Counted from the first letter of the stretch, positions 16,844 to 26,241 are shown. The stretch is 64,000 nucleotides of DNA from Mageeibacillus sp. UBA6980 (GCA_002450095.1 DJYK01000015.1:24929-88928), one strand, 5' to 3'. The notes: generated by a model not told the origin, from the sequence alone. A program made the numbers and translations.

Positions 16844-18886
16844 TCAGACGAAGCCTATCTTCATCTTATTATCGCTGCTGTCTACGGGGATGAATTCGAA
16901 GTCTTCGGGAAGAAGGAGGCTCAGCTTCTCGCGGGTAAGTTCTTCCGAGCTTCCTCTTGCTCCGGCGATTATCCTTCCCGACTGATGCAATACTGCATGC
17001 TCGAGGACGTTTCTGACGTAACGCCCGTTGCCGAAGTTCTCGATACGACACGCCTTGTCGAAGATCCCGAGGCACTTGTCCATAGCCGTCTCATCGATCC
17101 TGTACTCCAGGTCCGAACTCATGATCTTCATGATATCCAGAAGCTCGGTCGATGAGTAATCGGGGAAATCGAGATGGAATGATATGCGGCTTCGAAGTCC
17201 CTCATTCTGATCAAGAAAATCCTTCATCTTGTCGGGGTATCCCGCGAATATCACTATAACCCGATCCCTGTAATTCTCCATAAGCTGGGTTATCGTGTTT
17301 ATCGCCTCGGCTCCGTAGGAATTGGAGTCATCGACGAGTGCATACGCCTCATCTATAAAGAGGATTCCGCCCTCCGCCTCCCTGAACTTAGCAGCGACGG
17401 TCTTAGCGGTCCATCCGACATACTTGGCGATGAGGTCCTGTCTTCCGCACTCGACGAACTTGCCGCTCTTGATAACATCCTCATCGCGAAGGATACCCGC
17501 GATAAGACGGGCTGCCGTTGTCTTGGCGGTGCCGGGATTTCCGGTAAATATCATATGCATCGATGTGTTGTCGGTCTTAAGACCCATGCGTTCCCTGACG
17601 CACTTCACCTTACCTGCCGAGATGATATCGTCGATAACGGCTTTGATGTCCTTAAGTCCCACGAGTTTCATGAGTTCTTCATAAGGACGGCTCTCGATCT
17701 TCTTAACCTCTACCTTATAAGTGGTCTTCGTGCTGTAGGCCTTATAGATATGTGTCTTGAGCCCGCTTCCGTACCAGGCGTTATAAGCCGAATAGATATC
17801 GGACACGGTATATGATTCATTCTTCGGAAGATATTCCAGAGCGTCGCTCTTATCCGCTTTCGCAAAATCCGTCTTATCGACGAGAGACATAAGATAATCC
17901 TTCGCCTGCTCATAGGTTCCGGAGCCTTCGGTTATCTGGATGATATCAGCCTTGGACGTAATGCTGTTAAGAGCATCGCTGTCCTTGAAGGACTTGCCCG
18001 TTATCTCGACGAATATGAACAGGGTATCCTTTTTCTGCTTGCTGAGTATGTCTCCCGTCACCTTCGTCAACTCGTGAAAGTCAGAAGCGAATATGCCCAT
18101 ATCATCCTGACCTCTGAGTTCCAGGATGACAGTGCCGCCCTCAGCCGCGCTCAGTACCTGACGATATCTCTCGTCACGGTAGCAGCCCTTCTTTATGTCG
18201 CTGATGATGACCTGACGTCCGGAGATAAGCCTGTTGTTGCTCCTCAACGCACTTATGAGAAGACTGCAGATATCCATGGCAGCACCGCGATCACCCGCAC
18301 TTACAAAGTAGTGCACCGGATGTCCGTAATACTTCTTGATATTTTTACTCGAGTAGATCCTCTTGAGCTCCTCTGTCATCGACTTGGATGCCATGATCGA
18401 AGACGCCTGCTTAAGGCACTCGGCTCTGGTAAGTCTCGACCCGTCACTTACCTGTTCATCCATCTCGAAAGGGAGCGGATCGAACATAGAGCATCTGTAA
18501 TCGAGTCCGAGAAGTCGGATGACCTTGGTCGAATGTCCGAATCTTCCGGCGTCGATCTCTCTTCTGAATTCAAGGGCGGTGATCTCCTTCTTACGGCCGA
18601 GTATAAAATCACGGAAGTGCTCCGAGATGTAATCATCGCATTCGGATGTTGAAGCACATTCGATGTCTAAGGCAGCCTGGATCTCGATATAGCGGTCAGT
18701 ACGCTTGGTTATGTTGATAAGGAACTTGCGCTCCTTCTCATAGTTGATGCAGTACTCGTCGTTAAGGTCGGAAATCAAGCCGGAACCGTACTCTATCTCG
18801 AGGTCGGAGTCGCGGTCGTTCCGGTAATGCTCTGAAGATTTCTTCTTATAGTTCTTCCATTCAAGATTGTAAAGATAATAGATCAT
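16844..18886 (-). CDS. AAA+ ATPase with SpoVK/CbbX-type C-terminal module
   Basis: 680 aa. The C-terminal half is a CbbX/SpoVK-type AAA+ domain: Walker A FTGNPGTAKTTAARL (about residue 444), Walker B GGILFIDEAYALV (about 505), the sensor-1 region VIVIFAGYPDKM and the arginine-finger region NEGLRSRISFHLDF. An upstream segment around residues 190-330 (HYFVSAGDRGAAMDICSLL, DTLFIFVEITGK) looks like a second, degenerate AAA fold without a usable Walker A lysine. The N-terminal 150 residues are unknown. GGAGGTGTTTT precedes the ATG. The gene follows the sigma-like gene with 15 bp between, so the ATPase may remodel or regulate that factor or its regulon; this is inference from linkage. Confidence 0.85.
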   Translation of the reverse strand: MIYYLYNLEWKNYKKKSSEHYRNDRDSDLEIEYGSGLISDLNDEYCINYEKERKFLINITKRTDRYIEIQAALDIECASTSECDDYISEHFRDFILGRKKEITALEFRREIDAGRFGHSTKVIRLLGLDYRCSMFDPLPFEMDEQVSDGSRLTRAECLKQASSIMASKSMTEELKRIYSSKNIKKYYGHPVHYFVSAGDRGAAMDICSLLISALRSNNRLISGRQVIISDIKKGCYRDERYRQVLSAAEGGTVILELRGQDDMGIFASDFHELTKVTGDILSKQKKDTLFIFVEITGKSFKDSDALNSITSKADIIQITEGSGTYEQAKDYLMSLVDKTDFAKADKSDALEYLPKNESYTVSDIYSAYNAWYGSGLKTHIYKAYSTKTTYKVEVKKIESRPYEELMKLVGLKDIKAVIDDIISAGKVKCVRERMGLKTDNTSMHMIFTGNPGTAKTTAARLIAGILRDEDVIKSGKFVECGRQDLIAKYVGWTAKTVAAKFREAEGGILFIDEAYALVDDSNSYGAEAINTITQLMENYRDRVIVIFAGYPDKMKDFLDQNEGLRSRISFHLDFPDYSSTELLDIMKIMSSDLEYRIDETAMDKCLGIFDKACRIENFGNGRYVRNVLEHAVLHQSGRIIAGARGSSEELTREKLSLLLPEDFEFIPVDSSDNKMKIGFV

Positions 18887-18901
18887 AAAACACCTCCGTA
18901 A

Positions 18902-19741
18902 TTATGCAGGGATCTTGTTATTTCTGGGGTAAAGAACGGAGTCCTTAAGGATGCCCGCGGCTCTTTTGAATCTCTTCCTGACGCCCTCGACCGATAAGCC
19001 CGTGTGTTCCGATATCTCTCTATAAGGATGCTCGATGTTATCGAACACTCCGATACGCATCTTGACGATATAGGCATCCTCCCTGCTAAGGAGGCTGTCG
19101 ATAAGTTCGATACACTTTCGGATCTCATCCATTTCGAAGTTATCGTAGTAATCGTCTTCACAGGCATCCGAGGCGATCAAATTCTCCGGGCTTACCCGGT
19201 CTTCATCGTCAGAAGAATAATCGAAGGAGACCACCTCACCGCAGATCTGGATGTTCATGATCTCCTTTATCTGCTTCTCGGAGAAGTGAACGTTATTCTT
19301 GCCGAATGTGAGTCCCTCGGCGATCTCGGCGTAAGTCGGATATCTGTTATTAATGCATCTGAATTCTTCAGACCACTTATTTATGCGGGACAATCTCTCG
19401 ATAAGTCTGTTGCTTACTGAATAAGCAAAGGAATTACGCGTAACGCGCTTCTTTACCTCAGGAACGCATGACACAAAGAATGTGCTGAAACGAAATCCCC
19501 TATCCGCATCGAACTTATCAATCGTCTCCAGAAGACAGATCCTTAACTCCTGTTCGATGTCGCACAGTTCATACAGAGCAGATCTTCTGCCCCGGACTTT
19601 TCCTGTGAACATTTCTCTTGCCAGTTTGTTTATAAGTCTGTCAAAAGCGTCGACCATCGCTTCTTTGGCTGATCTGTCTCCTGATTGAGCTCTCTTAATA
19701 AGATTCAATTCTGCTTCAGGGATTAGTAATGTCTTACTCAT
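18902..19741 (-). CDS. Sigma-70-like RNA polymerase sigma factor
   Basis: 279 aa. Region 2 is recognisable (about residues 22-100: AKEAMVDAFDRLINKLAREM, then DIEQELRICLLETIDKFDAD and FRFSTFFVSCVPEVKKRV). A region-3-like stretch follows (RYPTYAEIAEGLTFG). The C-terminal region 4 has a helix-turn-helix (HPYREISEHTGLSVEGVRKR). An acidic insert (DYSSDDEDRVSPENL) separates regions 3 and 4. It lacks region 1.1 and is not the housekeeping factor. It is the first gene of a unit with the AAA+ ATPase, and a gap with six GTTTCA/TGAAAC motifs lies upstream of it. An alternative factor of the SigI/sporulation-like class is plausible but unproven. Confidence 0.75.
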   Translation of the reverse strand: MSKTLLIPEAELNLIKRAQSGDRSAKEAMVDAFDRLINKLAREMFTGKVRGRRSALYELCDIEQELRICLLETIDKFDADRGFRFSTFFVSCVPEVKKRVTRNSFAYSVSNRLIERLSRINKWSEEFRCINNRYPTYAEIAEGLTFGKNNVHFSEKQIKEIMNIQICGEVVSFDYSSDDEDRVSPENLIASDACEDDYYDNFEMDEIRKCIELIDSLLSREDAYIVKMRIGVFDNIEHPYREISEHTGLSVEGVRKRFKRAAGILKDSVLYPRNNKIPA

Positions 19742-19784
19742 ATCGGTCTGCTCCTTAATATAGATTTATTTATCAGGTAGCCTC

Positions 19785-19980
19785 GTTTCAGAAGATTTCA
19801 ACCTGGTATTTCAGATTCTTGAAACATTCAATCCACAAAATATGAAACAGGAATTCGTCCCCGAGAGAACCGGATCAAGGGAATATAAGATAATCTGGCA
19901 GTCTCCTGCATATATACAGGGTCAAAGGACTCCGCTGTTTCTGTTTCACGTTATGAACACTCACGTTTCACATCTGAAAC
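19785..19980. promoter_or_regulatory. Cluster of GTTTCA/TGAAAC motifs upstream of the sigma-like gene
   Basis: The gap 19742-20064 contains GTTTCA at 19785, 19943 and 19965 and TGAAAC at 19820, 19843 and 19975. Two pairs form inverted repeats: GTTTCA-N4-TGAAAC (19965-19980) and TTTCA-N6-TGAAA (19809-19824). This looks like a multi-site operator for a dimeric regulator controlling the sigma/AAA unit; the nearest candidate is the HTH protein at 20065-21048. No gene is seen in the gap. Confidence 0.45.
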
Positions 19981-20064
19981 AGTTATAGCAGATTTGATCC
20001 CGTTTATAAATACTTTTTTCTGAAAATTATTCAAAATTCTGAAATAAGTGTCATTAATAGGACT

Positions 20065-21048
20065 TTATTGCTTCTCTTCACCGTCGATCTTAGGGAAAAC
20101 ATACTCGTCGGAAGATAACTTTCCCTTATCCTCGAAGACAGAAACGCCCCTGATCGATATGTAGTTATTGACTCTGATATCCTTAAGCAGATCCTTAACA
20201 CTGTCCACGATATCATCTTCATCGGGCAACAGGATCGTATATCTTACGTTACTTAAAGACTTCGGATCCCACAGATCCCGCAGAAAGACAGATTGAGCAC
20301 CGTATTCGAGAATAGTCTTTATGATCCGTCTTCTGTCGGGGTGCTCCACGAGCATACTGCTGTTTACGATCCAGAAGAGATCCTCATCACCTCTGATCAC
20401 CCGGAAGATCCACGTCCCGTAGCCTCTCAAGGTGAGACTGTATCTGCTCTCGGGAAGATCCCTCCAATTTGCCGTACCCACCATATACTCTTCGTTCATA
20501 AGGGCTCTGACAAATTCACTCTTGACATTGTCGATCAGGGCGTTATCCTGCTCGCCTTCTCTTCTGATCTCATAGGACTCATCTCTGTATTCGGAGTCAT
20601 CGGGAAGAAGATAACCGTTTACAGCCATCAGCTCCTCCACGGATATGCGATTCCACGGTCTGTCCGGACGATCAGATGCAATCTGCGCATTGTCCACGAT
20701 GGCGAGAACGAGATTAACACCCATAGGTTTGTTGCTGTAGGAATCCTTGGCGTCGGTTCCGTTATTTCCCGTTATGAATCTCGACAGCGTGGATGCACTG
20801 GTATTGCAGTCTTCGGCAAATCTTGCAAGAGATCTGTCGCCTTTGGCTCTCTCGATGAGCCTCGCACGCTTAACGGCATCCGGAAGACGTTTTCTTATAT
20901 AGACGACGGGATCTCCCCCTTCAGGGCAGATCGTTATCTCCTTGCCTTTCTCGGAAACCTTATACTTTTTTATGACAGGTTCGCCGGTGCCGCGGTTAAC
21001 CGCGATATCGACATCATATTCCTTGGTTGTAACAGAACGTCTTGCCAT
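20065..21048 (-). CDS. Uncharacterised protein with helix-turn-helix
   Basis: 327 aa, not recognised. A helix-turn-helix of XRE/Cro type is visible at about residues 71-94 (DRSLARFAEDCNTSASTLSR), preceded by a basic segment (RKRLPDAVKRARLIERAKG). The C-terminal 200 residues have alternating alpha/beta character (YGTWIFRVIRGDEDLFWIVN, NVRYTILLPDEDDIVDSV) but no motif I can name. It ends upstream of the GTTTCA-rich gap in front of the sigma-like gene, and the FecR gene is divergent on the other side. It is a candidate DNA-binding regulator of either neighbour. Confidence 0.6.
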   Translation of the reverse strand: MARRSVTTKEYDVDIAVNRGTGEPVIKKYKVSEKGKEITICPEGGDPVVYIRKRLPDAVKRARLIERAKGDRSLARFAEDCNTSASTLSRFITGNNGTDAKDSYSNKPMGVNLVLAIVDNAQIASDRPDRPWNRISVEELMAVNGYLLPDDSEYRDESYEIRREGEQDNALIDNVKSEFVRALMNEEYMVGTANWRDLPESRYSLTLRGYGTWIFRVIRGDEDLFWIVNSSMLVEHPDRRRIIKTILEYGAQSVFLRDLWDPKSLSNVRYTILLPDEDDIVDSVKDLLKDIRVNNYISIRGVSVFEDKGKLSSDEYVFPKIDGEEKQ

Positions 21049-21153
21049 AAGCCCTCGAGATTATTTTTGTTTTTCAGATTTATTATAGCTTAAAAATCCC
21101 GCTTTACGACTTTCACGGTTTATATTTCTTTCTATATTAATAATAAAATAAAC

Positions 21154-21183
21154 TTGAATAGTAAGAGTTTATTCATATATAAT
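21154..21183 (+). promoter_or_regulatory. Promoter of the FecR-CHASE2-GGDEF cluster
   Basis: TTGAAT (21154-21159), an 18-nt spacer and TATAAT (21178-21183), about 52 bp before the FecR start codon. A short ribosome site (GAGGA) follows at about 21223. Confidence 0.55.
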
Positions 21184-21235
21184 CCACTTGTTATGAAAAG
21201 GCTTCGGCCAATCGATTAATCATGAGGAATTTGTT

Positions 21236-22630
21236 ATGAATCTTATCAAGAAATGGACTTCTTTATCCACACTCTGGAAAGTTCTCTCGATCGCCATCCC
21301 GTCAGTTGTTATCATCGGTGTCATCATTCTGATCATCGTGCTTAACAGCGGCCTGTCGGCTACGACGATGAGACTTCTCAGGATCGAAGGAACAGTTACG
21401 CTTCAGGATGCATCAGGCAACGACAAATCCATCGTCGACGGCATGAGATTCTCGAGCGGAGACGCGATCTCCACGGGTGTACAAAGTCTCGCCCAGATCG
21501 CACTCGACGATCACAAGATAGTCACACTGGAGGAGAACAGCCGCGCGGAATTCACCAAGTCTCGCAATATGATGGAACTGAATCTCACGGCAGGAGGAGT
21601 ATTCTTCAACGTAGATCAGCCTCTCGAGGAGAACGAGACTTTCGATATAAGAACATCCACAATGACCGTCGGCATCAGGGGAACATCCGGTTACGTCACG
21701 GTCGATGAAGACGGTATCGCGACGCTCATCCTGACATCAGGCCATGTCCACATCACGGGTACTAACCCCAATACCGGCGAGACAAAGCAGTTAAGCGTAT
21801 CCGCCGGACAGAAGGTAAGGGTCTATCTGTTCAACGACAGAGCGGTCGGAAGCGTCGATTTTGTTCTCGAGGCAGTAACCGAGAACGATCTGAACGACTT
21901 TGTCATAGCAAGACTTTGCGAGGACACGGTCCTTAGAAGAACAGTCTGTGCAACGACAGGCTGGGATGAGGCTCTCATCCTCGAGCGCGGCGGACTCGAT
22001 CCTTCCATTATGGAGACAGAAGAGACCGTTATAATCGAGACAGAGGTCTACGAGACCGAAGAACCGACTAATACTCCTACTCCCGTTACAGAAGAGAGCA
22101 CGGCAACTCCCACGCCGACGGAAGCCGCTACAGCCACGCCTACACCGAGAACCAATAACGGAGGAAATGCGACGGCCACACCTACACCGAGGCCTTCTAC
22201 AACCGCTACTCCCACACCGAGAGCAACCTCCACTCCCACACCGAGACCTACGGCTACGCCTACACCGGCTTCGAACTCAGGATCCGGATCAGGTTCAGGT
22301 TCATCCGATCCTACACCCACTCCGAGAGCAACGGCCACGCCTACGCCGAGAGCAACGGCAACGCCTACGCCGAGGCCTACTGCAACTCCTACACCGAGGT
22401 CCAATACGCCTACACCGGTTCCGAACACGCCTACACCTACAACCGCTCCCGTAACACCTACGACAGAGCCGACTGAAGAACCTGTAATCGAGCCTTCTCC
22501 TACGGAAGAGCCGGCAGATCCTACTTCGACGGAAGAACCGTCAGATCCCACTTCGACAGAAGAGCCGGATCCTACTCCGGATCCGTCCTCTCCCAACGGC
22601 GGAGACGATGTCGTAGTTCCCAACGGATAA
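21236..22630 (+). CDS. FecR-domain cell-surface protein with Thr/Pro-rich tail
   Basis: 464 aa. One N-terminal membrane helix (VLSIAIPSVVIIGVIILIIVL, about 16-36) is followed by an extracytoplasmic FecR-type domain (about 45-215; GTVTLQDASG, MRFSSGDAISTG, FDIRTSTMTVGIRGTSGYV). The last 190 residues are low complexity, built from TPTPRAT-like units and then TEEP/SDPTSTEEP repeats, a typical wall-spanning spacer. It has no sigma-factor partner nearby, so iron-type signalling should not be assumed. A paralogue lies at 33812-34915. It heads the cluster with the CHASE2-cyclase and the GGDEF gene, and a strong hairpin-plus-T-run follows its stop. Confidence 0.85.
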   Translation: MNLIKKWTSLSTLWKVLSIAIPSVVIIGVIILIIVLNSGLSATTMRLLRIEGTVTLQDASGNDKSIVDGMRFSSGDAISTGVQSLAQIALDDHKIVTLEENSRAEFTKSRNMMELNLTAGGVFFNVDQPLEENETFDIRTSTMTVGIRGTSGYVTVDEDGIATLILTSGHVHITGTNPNTGETKQLSVSAGQKVRVYLFNDRAVGSVDFVLEAVTENDLNDFVIARLCEDTVLRRTVCATTGWDEALILERGGLDPSIMETEETVIIETEVYETEEPTNTPTPVTEESTATPTPTEAATATPTPRTNNGGNATATPTPRPSTTATPTPRATSTPTPRPTATPTPASNSGSGSGSGSSDPTPTPRATATPTPRATATPTPRPTATPTPRSNTPTPVPNTPTPTTAPVTPTTEPTEEPVIEPSPTEEPADPTSTEEPSDPTSTEEPDPTPDPSSPNGGDDVVVPNG

Positions 22631-22643
22631 AACACCTGTACCG

Positions 22644-22675
22644 GGCGGTCCGCCGAATGACGGACCGCCTGTTTT
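22644..22675 (+). terminator. Intrinsic terminator/attenuator between FecR and the CHASE2-cyclase gene
   Basis: GGCGGTCCG (22644-22652), an 8-nt loop and CGGACCGCC (22661-22669), followed by TGTTTT. The stem is a perfect 9 bp. The cyclase start codon follows only 12 nt after the T-run, so some read-through or a promoter hidden in the FecR gene is needed for cyclase expression. Confidence 0.75.
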
Positions 22676-22687
22676 AAATACTCGAAG

Positions 22688-24508
22688 ATGAAAACATTTG
22701 CCAAACACATAATCTATGCGGCAGCCGGCGCAGCAGCGGTCACGCTCATCGCCGGGACCGGACTTCTTCAAAGCCCGGATAAGATCCTGCAGGACCACTT
22801 ATATCAGAGACCGACAGCGGTCTCACCTGATATCGTGATCATCGGCATAGATGAACAGTCACTCACGGATCTCGGTCCCTACAACACCTGGGACCGTAAC
22901 GTCATGGCCTCCGCACTTGAGGCGCTCGCGTCAGATCCCGACAAGCTTCCTTCCGTCGTAGCGATCGATACGCTCTACGCCGGCACAACTTCAGAAGAAG
23001 CGGACGCTCATCTCGTCGAAGCGGCGGATCGCTTAGGCTGTGTTATCACCGCTACGGCAGCGCAGTTCGGTACTACGAATACCTTTACCGACGAAGGCGT
23101 CATAACAGACACCTATTCGATATTAGGCTACGAAGAACCGTACGACGCATTAAGAGACGTTACGACGCAGGGTCATATCAACGCCATGGAAGATGTCGAC
23201 GGTATAATGAGACACGCTCTTCTCTACGTTGAGCCACTTGACGGCAACGGACAGAAGACCCGCGTTTATTCGATGGCATGCGAAGCAGCCTCCCTCTATC
23301 TTGCAAAACACGGCGAATCCATAACCTATCCTCCGACAAATTCGAGGGGACACTTCTATGTTCCTCTCGCCTCCTACCCCGGAAGTTTCTACGACGGCGT
23401 GTCGCTGTCAGAGCTCATAAGAGGCGAAGTTCCACCCGACTATTACGCAGGAAAGATAGTCCTCATAGGTCCCTATGCCGCTGCACTGCAGGACTCATAT
23501 CTCACCCCTATCGACAGGGGAAGTCCGATGTACGGCGTAGAATTTCAGGCGAACGTGATCCAGAGCCTCATCGAACACAATTCCAAACACGAGGTGTCGG
23601 CTATACCGCAGTTGATCGTCGTTTTCTTAGTCTGCACCCTCGGAATGTTCATCTTTATCGAATCCAAAGTAGTTAAGGGCGCGGCAGCATATCTTCTCCT
23701 TTCCGCGATCTCCATTATTACTTCGGCACTTCTGTATAACGGCGGATACGTCACTCACCCTCTGTGGATCCCTTCGGGTCTTACCATTCTTTACATCGTA
23801 ACGGTCATCTTCCACTATGTATTGGCTTCCGCTTCGAATAAAAAGATATATAAGACTTTCGAGCGTTATGTTGCTCCTTCCGTAGTCAGGGAACTCATGA
23901 GAGAAGGCACCGACAGTCTCTCGCTCGGAGGCAAGACATGCGATATCGCGGTACTGTTCGTCGACGTAAGAGGTTTTACGACCATGTCCGAGAGGCTTTC
24001 GCCTGAGCAGGTCGTCTACATCATCAACAAGATACTCACGATGACATCCACCTGTATAGAACACAATAACGGAACACTCGACAAATACGTAGGCGACTGT
24101 ACGATGGCATTCTGGGGAGCACCTCTGCCTCAGGAAGACTCCGTTTACCTCGCCGCGAAGACTGCACTCGATATCGTAAAGGGCTGCGAAGAAGTATCCT
24201 CACAGCTCAAAGAAGAGACCGGAGAAGAATTCAAAGTGGGCGTCGGTGTTCATTACGGCCCTGCCGTTGTAGGAAACATCGGCTCCGAGAAGCGTATGGA
24301 TTATACAGCCATCGGGGACACGGTCAACACCGCTGCAAGACTCGAAGCGAACGCTCCCGGATCCACCGTATATATAAGCCGCGCCGTTGCGGACAGGCTT
24401 GGCTCCCTCGCAGTTACTAAGTCCCTGGGAGACAGCGTCAAGCTCAAAGGCAAGGCTGACGGATTTGAAGTATTGATACTTGAGAGTTTGGAGGATAAAA
24501 ATGATTAA
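22688..24508 (+). CDS. CHASE2-domain class III adenylate/guanylate cyclase
   Basis: 606 aa. The N-terminal helix (about 6-25) is followed by an extracytoplasmic CHASE2 sensor domain (about 30-290; DIVIIGIDEQSLTDLGPYNT, VVAIDTLYAG, GKIVLIGPYA). Two to three membrane helices follow (about 300-385). The catalytic domain has VLFVDVRGFTTM with metal Asp426, VGDCTMAFWGAP with the second Asp, VGVGVHYGPAVVGNIGS and AIGDTVNTAARLE. It should make cAMP (or cGMP) at the inner face of the membrane in response to an outside signal. The ribosome site is weak and a terminator precedes the gene. Its stop overlaps the start of the GGDEF gene by 8 bp. Confidence 0.92.
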   Translation: MKTFAKHIIYAAAGAAAVTLIAGTGLLQSPDKILQDHLYQRPTAVSPDIVIIGIDEQSLTDLGPYNTWDRNVMASALEALASDPDKLPSVVAIDTLYAGTTSEEADAHLVEAADRLGCVITATAAQFGTTNTFTDEGVITDTYSILGYEEPYDALRDVTTQGHINAMEDVDGIMRHALLYVEPLDGNGQKTRVYSMACEAASLYLAKHGESITYPPTNSRGHFYVPLASYPGSFYDGVSLSELIRGEVPPDYYAGKIVLIGPYAAALQDSYLTPIDRGSPMYGVEFQANVIQSLIEHNSKHEVSAIPQLIVVFLVCTLGMFIFIESKVVKGAAAYLLLSAISIITSALLYNGGYVTHPLWIPSGLTILYIVTVIFHYVLASASNKKIYKTFERYVAPSVVRELMREGTDSLSLGGKTCDIAVLFVDVRGFTTMSERLSPEQVVYIINKILTMTSTCIEHNNGTLDKYVGDCTMAFWGAPLPQEDSVYLAAKTALDIVKGCEEVSSQLKEETGEEFKVGVGVHYGPAVVGNIGSEKRMDYTAIGDTVNTAARLEANAPGSTVYISRAVADRLGSLAVTKSLGDSVKLKGKADGFEVLILESLEDKND

Positions 24509-26207
24509 GTTTCTTGGAAGAGGCTCTGCTTTTGCAGATGAGAACAACAGCGCTTTCTTCACGGAAGGCGGCAGGATGATCCTCATCGACTGCCCGATGA
24601 CGGCTTTCCATAAGATAAAGAGAATGTCTTTGGATAACATCAAGGCCATAGATATCATCGTGACGCATACTCACTCAGATCATGTAAGCGGCATCGCGAT
24701 GCTCATAGACTTCATGTGGTTCGTCAAGAAGATCCCCATCACCGTCGTCGCCCCTACCGTCGAAGTTAAGAACGATCTTCACTATTTTATCAACATACTG
24801 GACGGCTGCAACGACGACTGGTACAGCATGCTGACCATAGACGAATACAAGGAACTCAAGATCGAAGCGATCCCTACCTCCCACACCGAACAACTCTCAG
24901 GTAAATGCTTCGGCTACCATATTGAACTTAACGGCAGGGACATCATCTACACGGGCGACACCAACACTATAGAACCGTTCATTCCCTTCATTCACGAAAG
25001 CTGTACGCTCTATATGGAATGTTCCTTATTCAGAAGTCCCGTTCATCTTCAGATAGACGATATGCTCCCGTTCATAAAAGAACAGTCGGACAACGGTGTA
25101 AAGATCTTCCTTATGCACCTCGACAACGAAGCAGCAATAGAAGAAAAGATCCGCGGAACAAGTGCCGAACTCGCACCGCTATATAAGGAGGACACCCCTA
25201 TGACAAACGAGACTCTCGACAAGATCTATGACATCACCGACACACTGTATAAAAACACCTGCAACAACGAAGAGCAGGACCACAACGCCATATTCGGTTA
25301 TCTTACCGAGCTCGGCAAGACGATAGTCGGCGCAGACCGCGCAAGCTTCTGGAAATGGGATAAGCGCCGCCACGAACTTTGGACTACTGCAGCGACAGGC
25401 ATAGACAGGATCGTAATCCCGGACAACACAGGTCTTGTCGGCAAAGCCATAACAAACAAAAAGGTAGTAGTCACGAACGATCCGTATTCCGATCCAGACT
25501 TCAATTCTTCCGTAGATAAAAAGACCGGGTATGTCACCCGTTCGGTAATGGTACTCCCCGTAGCAGACGTCAACGGAGAATTCATAGGCGCCTTCCAGCT
25601 GATAAACAAGTTCGACGAGAACGGATTTAACGAAGAAGAGGACTCCCGTAAACTCTCTTTGCCCGCTCTTATCTTAGGTCTCGCCCTCGAATCAGATACA
25701 TTCCTCGACGACGCCCAACACGACAGGCTCACCAAGCTTAAGAACCGCATCGGTTTCTACAGCGACTTCTCAAAAAAGTACATGAAGTATCTCGACGACA
25801 AATGCGATAAGCCTCTGTCCATGTTCATCTGCGACATCGATAAGTTCAAACTCGTAAACGACACATACGGACACAATGCAGGCGACCAGGTATTGGAGTT
25901 CGCTGCAAAACTTCTCATGGATTCATGCGAAGAGAACGAGAACGCCTACAGATGGGGCGGCGAGGAATTCATAATCCTGATGCCCGACACGAACCTCGAA
26001 CAGGCAGCCGCCAAGGCCGAAGCACTTCGTAAGACGATCGAAGCATCCGATTTCCCTGCAGACGGCATCACGATCAAGAAGACCATGAGCTTCGGCGTTC
26101 ACGAATTCGTCAAAGGAAAGAGCATCGAAGACAACGTCAGCATCGCCGACGGCAGACTCTACACCGCGAAGGAGACAGGACGCAACAAAGTCGTCTTCAC
26201 CGACTGA
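24501..26207 (+). CDS. MBL-fold - GAF - GGDEF diguanylate cyclase
   Basis: 568 aa, using the ATG at 24501, which has GGAGG at 24490-24494; a frame extension to 24480 is less likely. Domain order: a metallo-beta-lactamase-like hydrolase fold with HTHSDH (residues 56-61) and TGDTN (about 1-225); a linker; a GAF sensor (about 255-400; AFFGYLTELGKTIVGADRAS-like, NTGLVGKAITNKKVVV); and a GGDEF domain with active-site GGEEF (486-490). The inhibitory RxxD site upstream of GGEEF is not present. It should make c-di-GMP. An MBL fold fused to GAF-GGDEF is unusual. The gene overlaps the cyclase by 8 bp, so cAMP- and c-di-GMP-forming enzymes are translationally coupled. Confidence 0.9.
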   Translation: MIKFLGRGSAFADENNSAFFTEGGRMILIDCPMTAFHKIKRMSLDNIKAIDIIVTHTHSDHVSGIAMLIDFMWFVKKIPITVVAPTVEVKNDLHYFINILDGCNDDWYSMLTIDEYKELKIEAIPTSHTEQLSGKCFGYHIELNGRDIIYTGDTNTIEPFIPFIHESCTLYMECSLFRSPVHLQIDDMLPFIKEQSDNGVKIFLMHLDNEAAIEEKIRGTSAELAPLYKEDTPMTNETLDKIYDITDTLYKNTCNNEEQDHNAIFGYLTELGKTIVGADRASFWKWDKRRHELWTTAATGIDRIVIPDNTGLVGKAITNKKVVVTNDPYSDPDFNSSVDKKTGYVTRSVMVLPVADVNGEFIGAFQLINKFDENGFNEEEDSRKLSLPALILGLALESDTFLDDAQHDRLTKLKNRIGFYSDFSKKYMKYLDDKCDKPLSMFICDIDKFKLVNDTYGHNAGDQVLEFAAKLLMDSCEENENAYRWGGEEFIILMPDTNLEQAAAKAEALRKTIEASDFPADGITIKKTMSFGVHEFVKGKSIEDNVSIADGRLYTAKETGRNKVVFTD

Positions 26208-26241
26208 CTTAAGCCCATCTCATGTATCACACGCTTAAGTC
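26206..26241 (+). terminator. Inverted repeat after the GGDEF gene
   Basis: GACTTAAGC (26206-26214) pairs perfectly with GCTTAAGTC (26233-26241), followed by TTGTTAGTCTTGTT. A second GCTTAAGTC copy occurs at 26263-26271. It is a plausible weak terminator; the T-run is interrupted. Nothing else is seen up to the next gene. Confidence 0.4.

Noticed and set aside
22048..22710. Long antisense frame opposite the FecR Thr/Pro-rich tail, rich in GVGVAV
   Set aside because: A by-product of the low-complexity ACxCCxACx repeats on the other strand; no start signals.
24480..24500. Seven-codon N-terminal extension of the GGDEF protein
   Set aside because: The GGAGG site lies inside the extension and fits the ATG at 24501.
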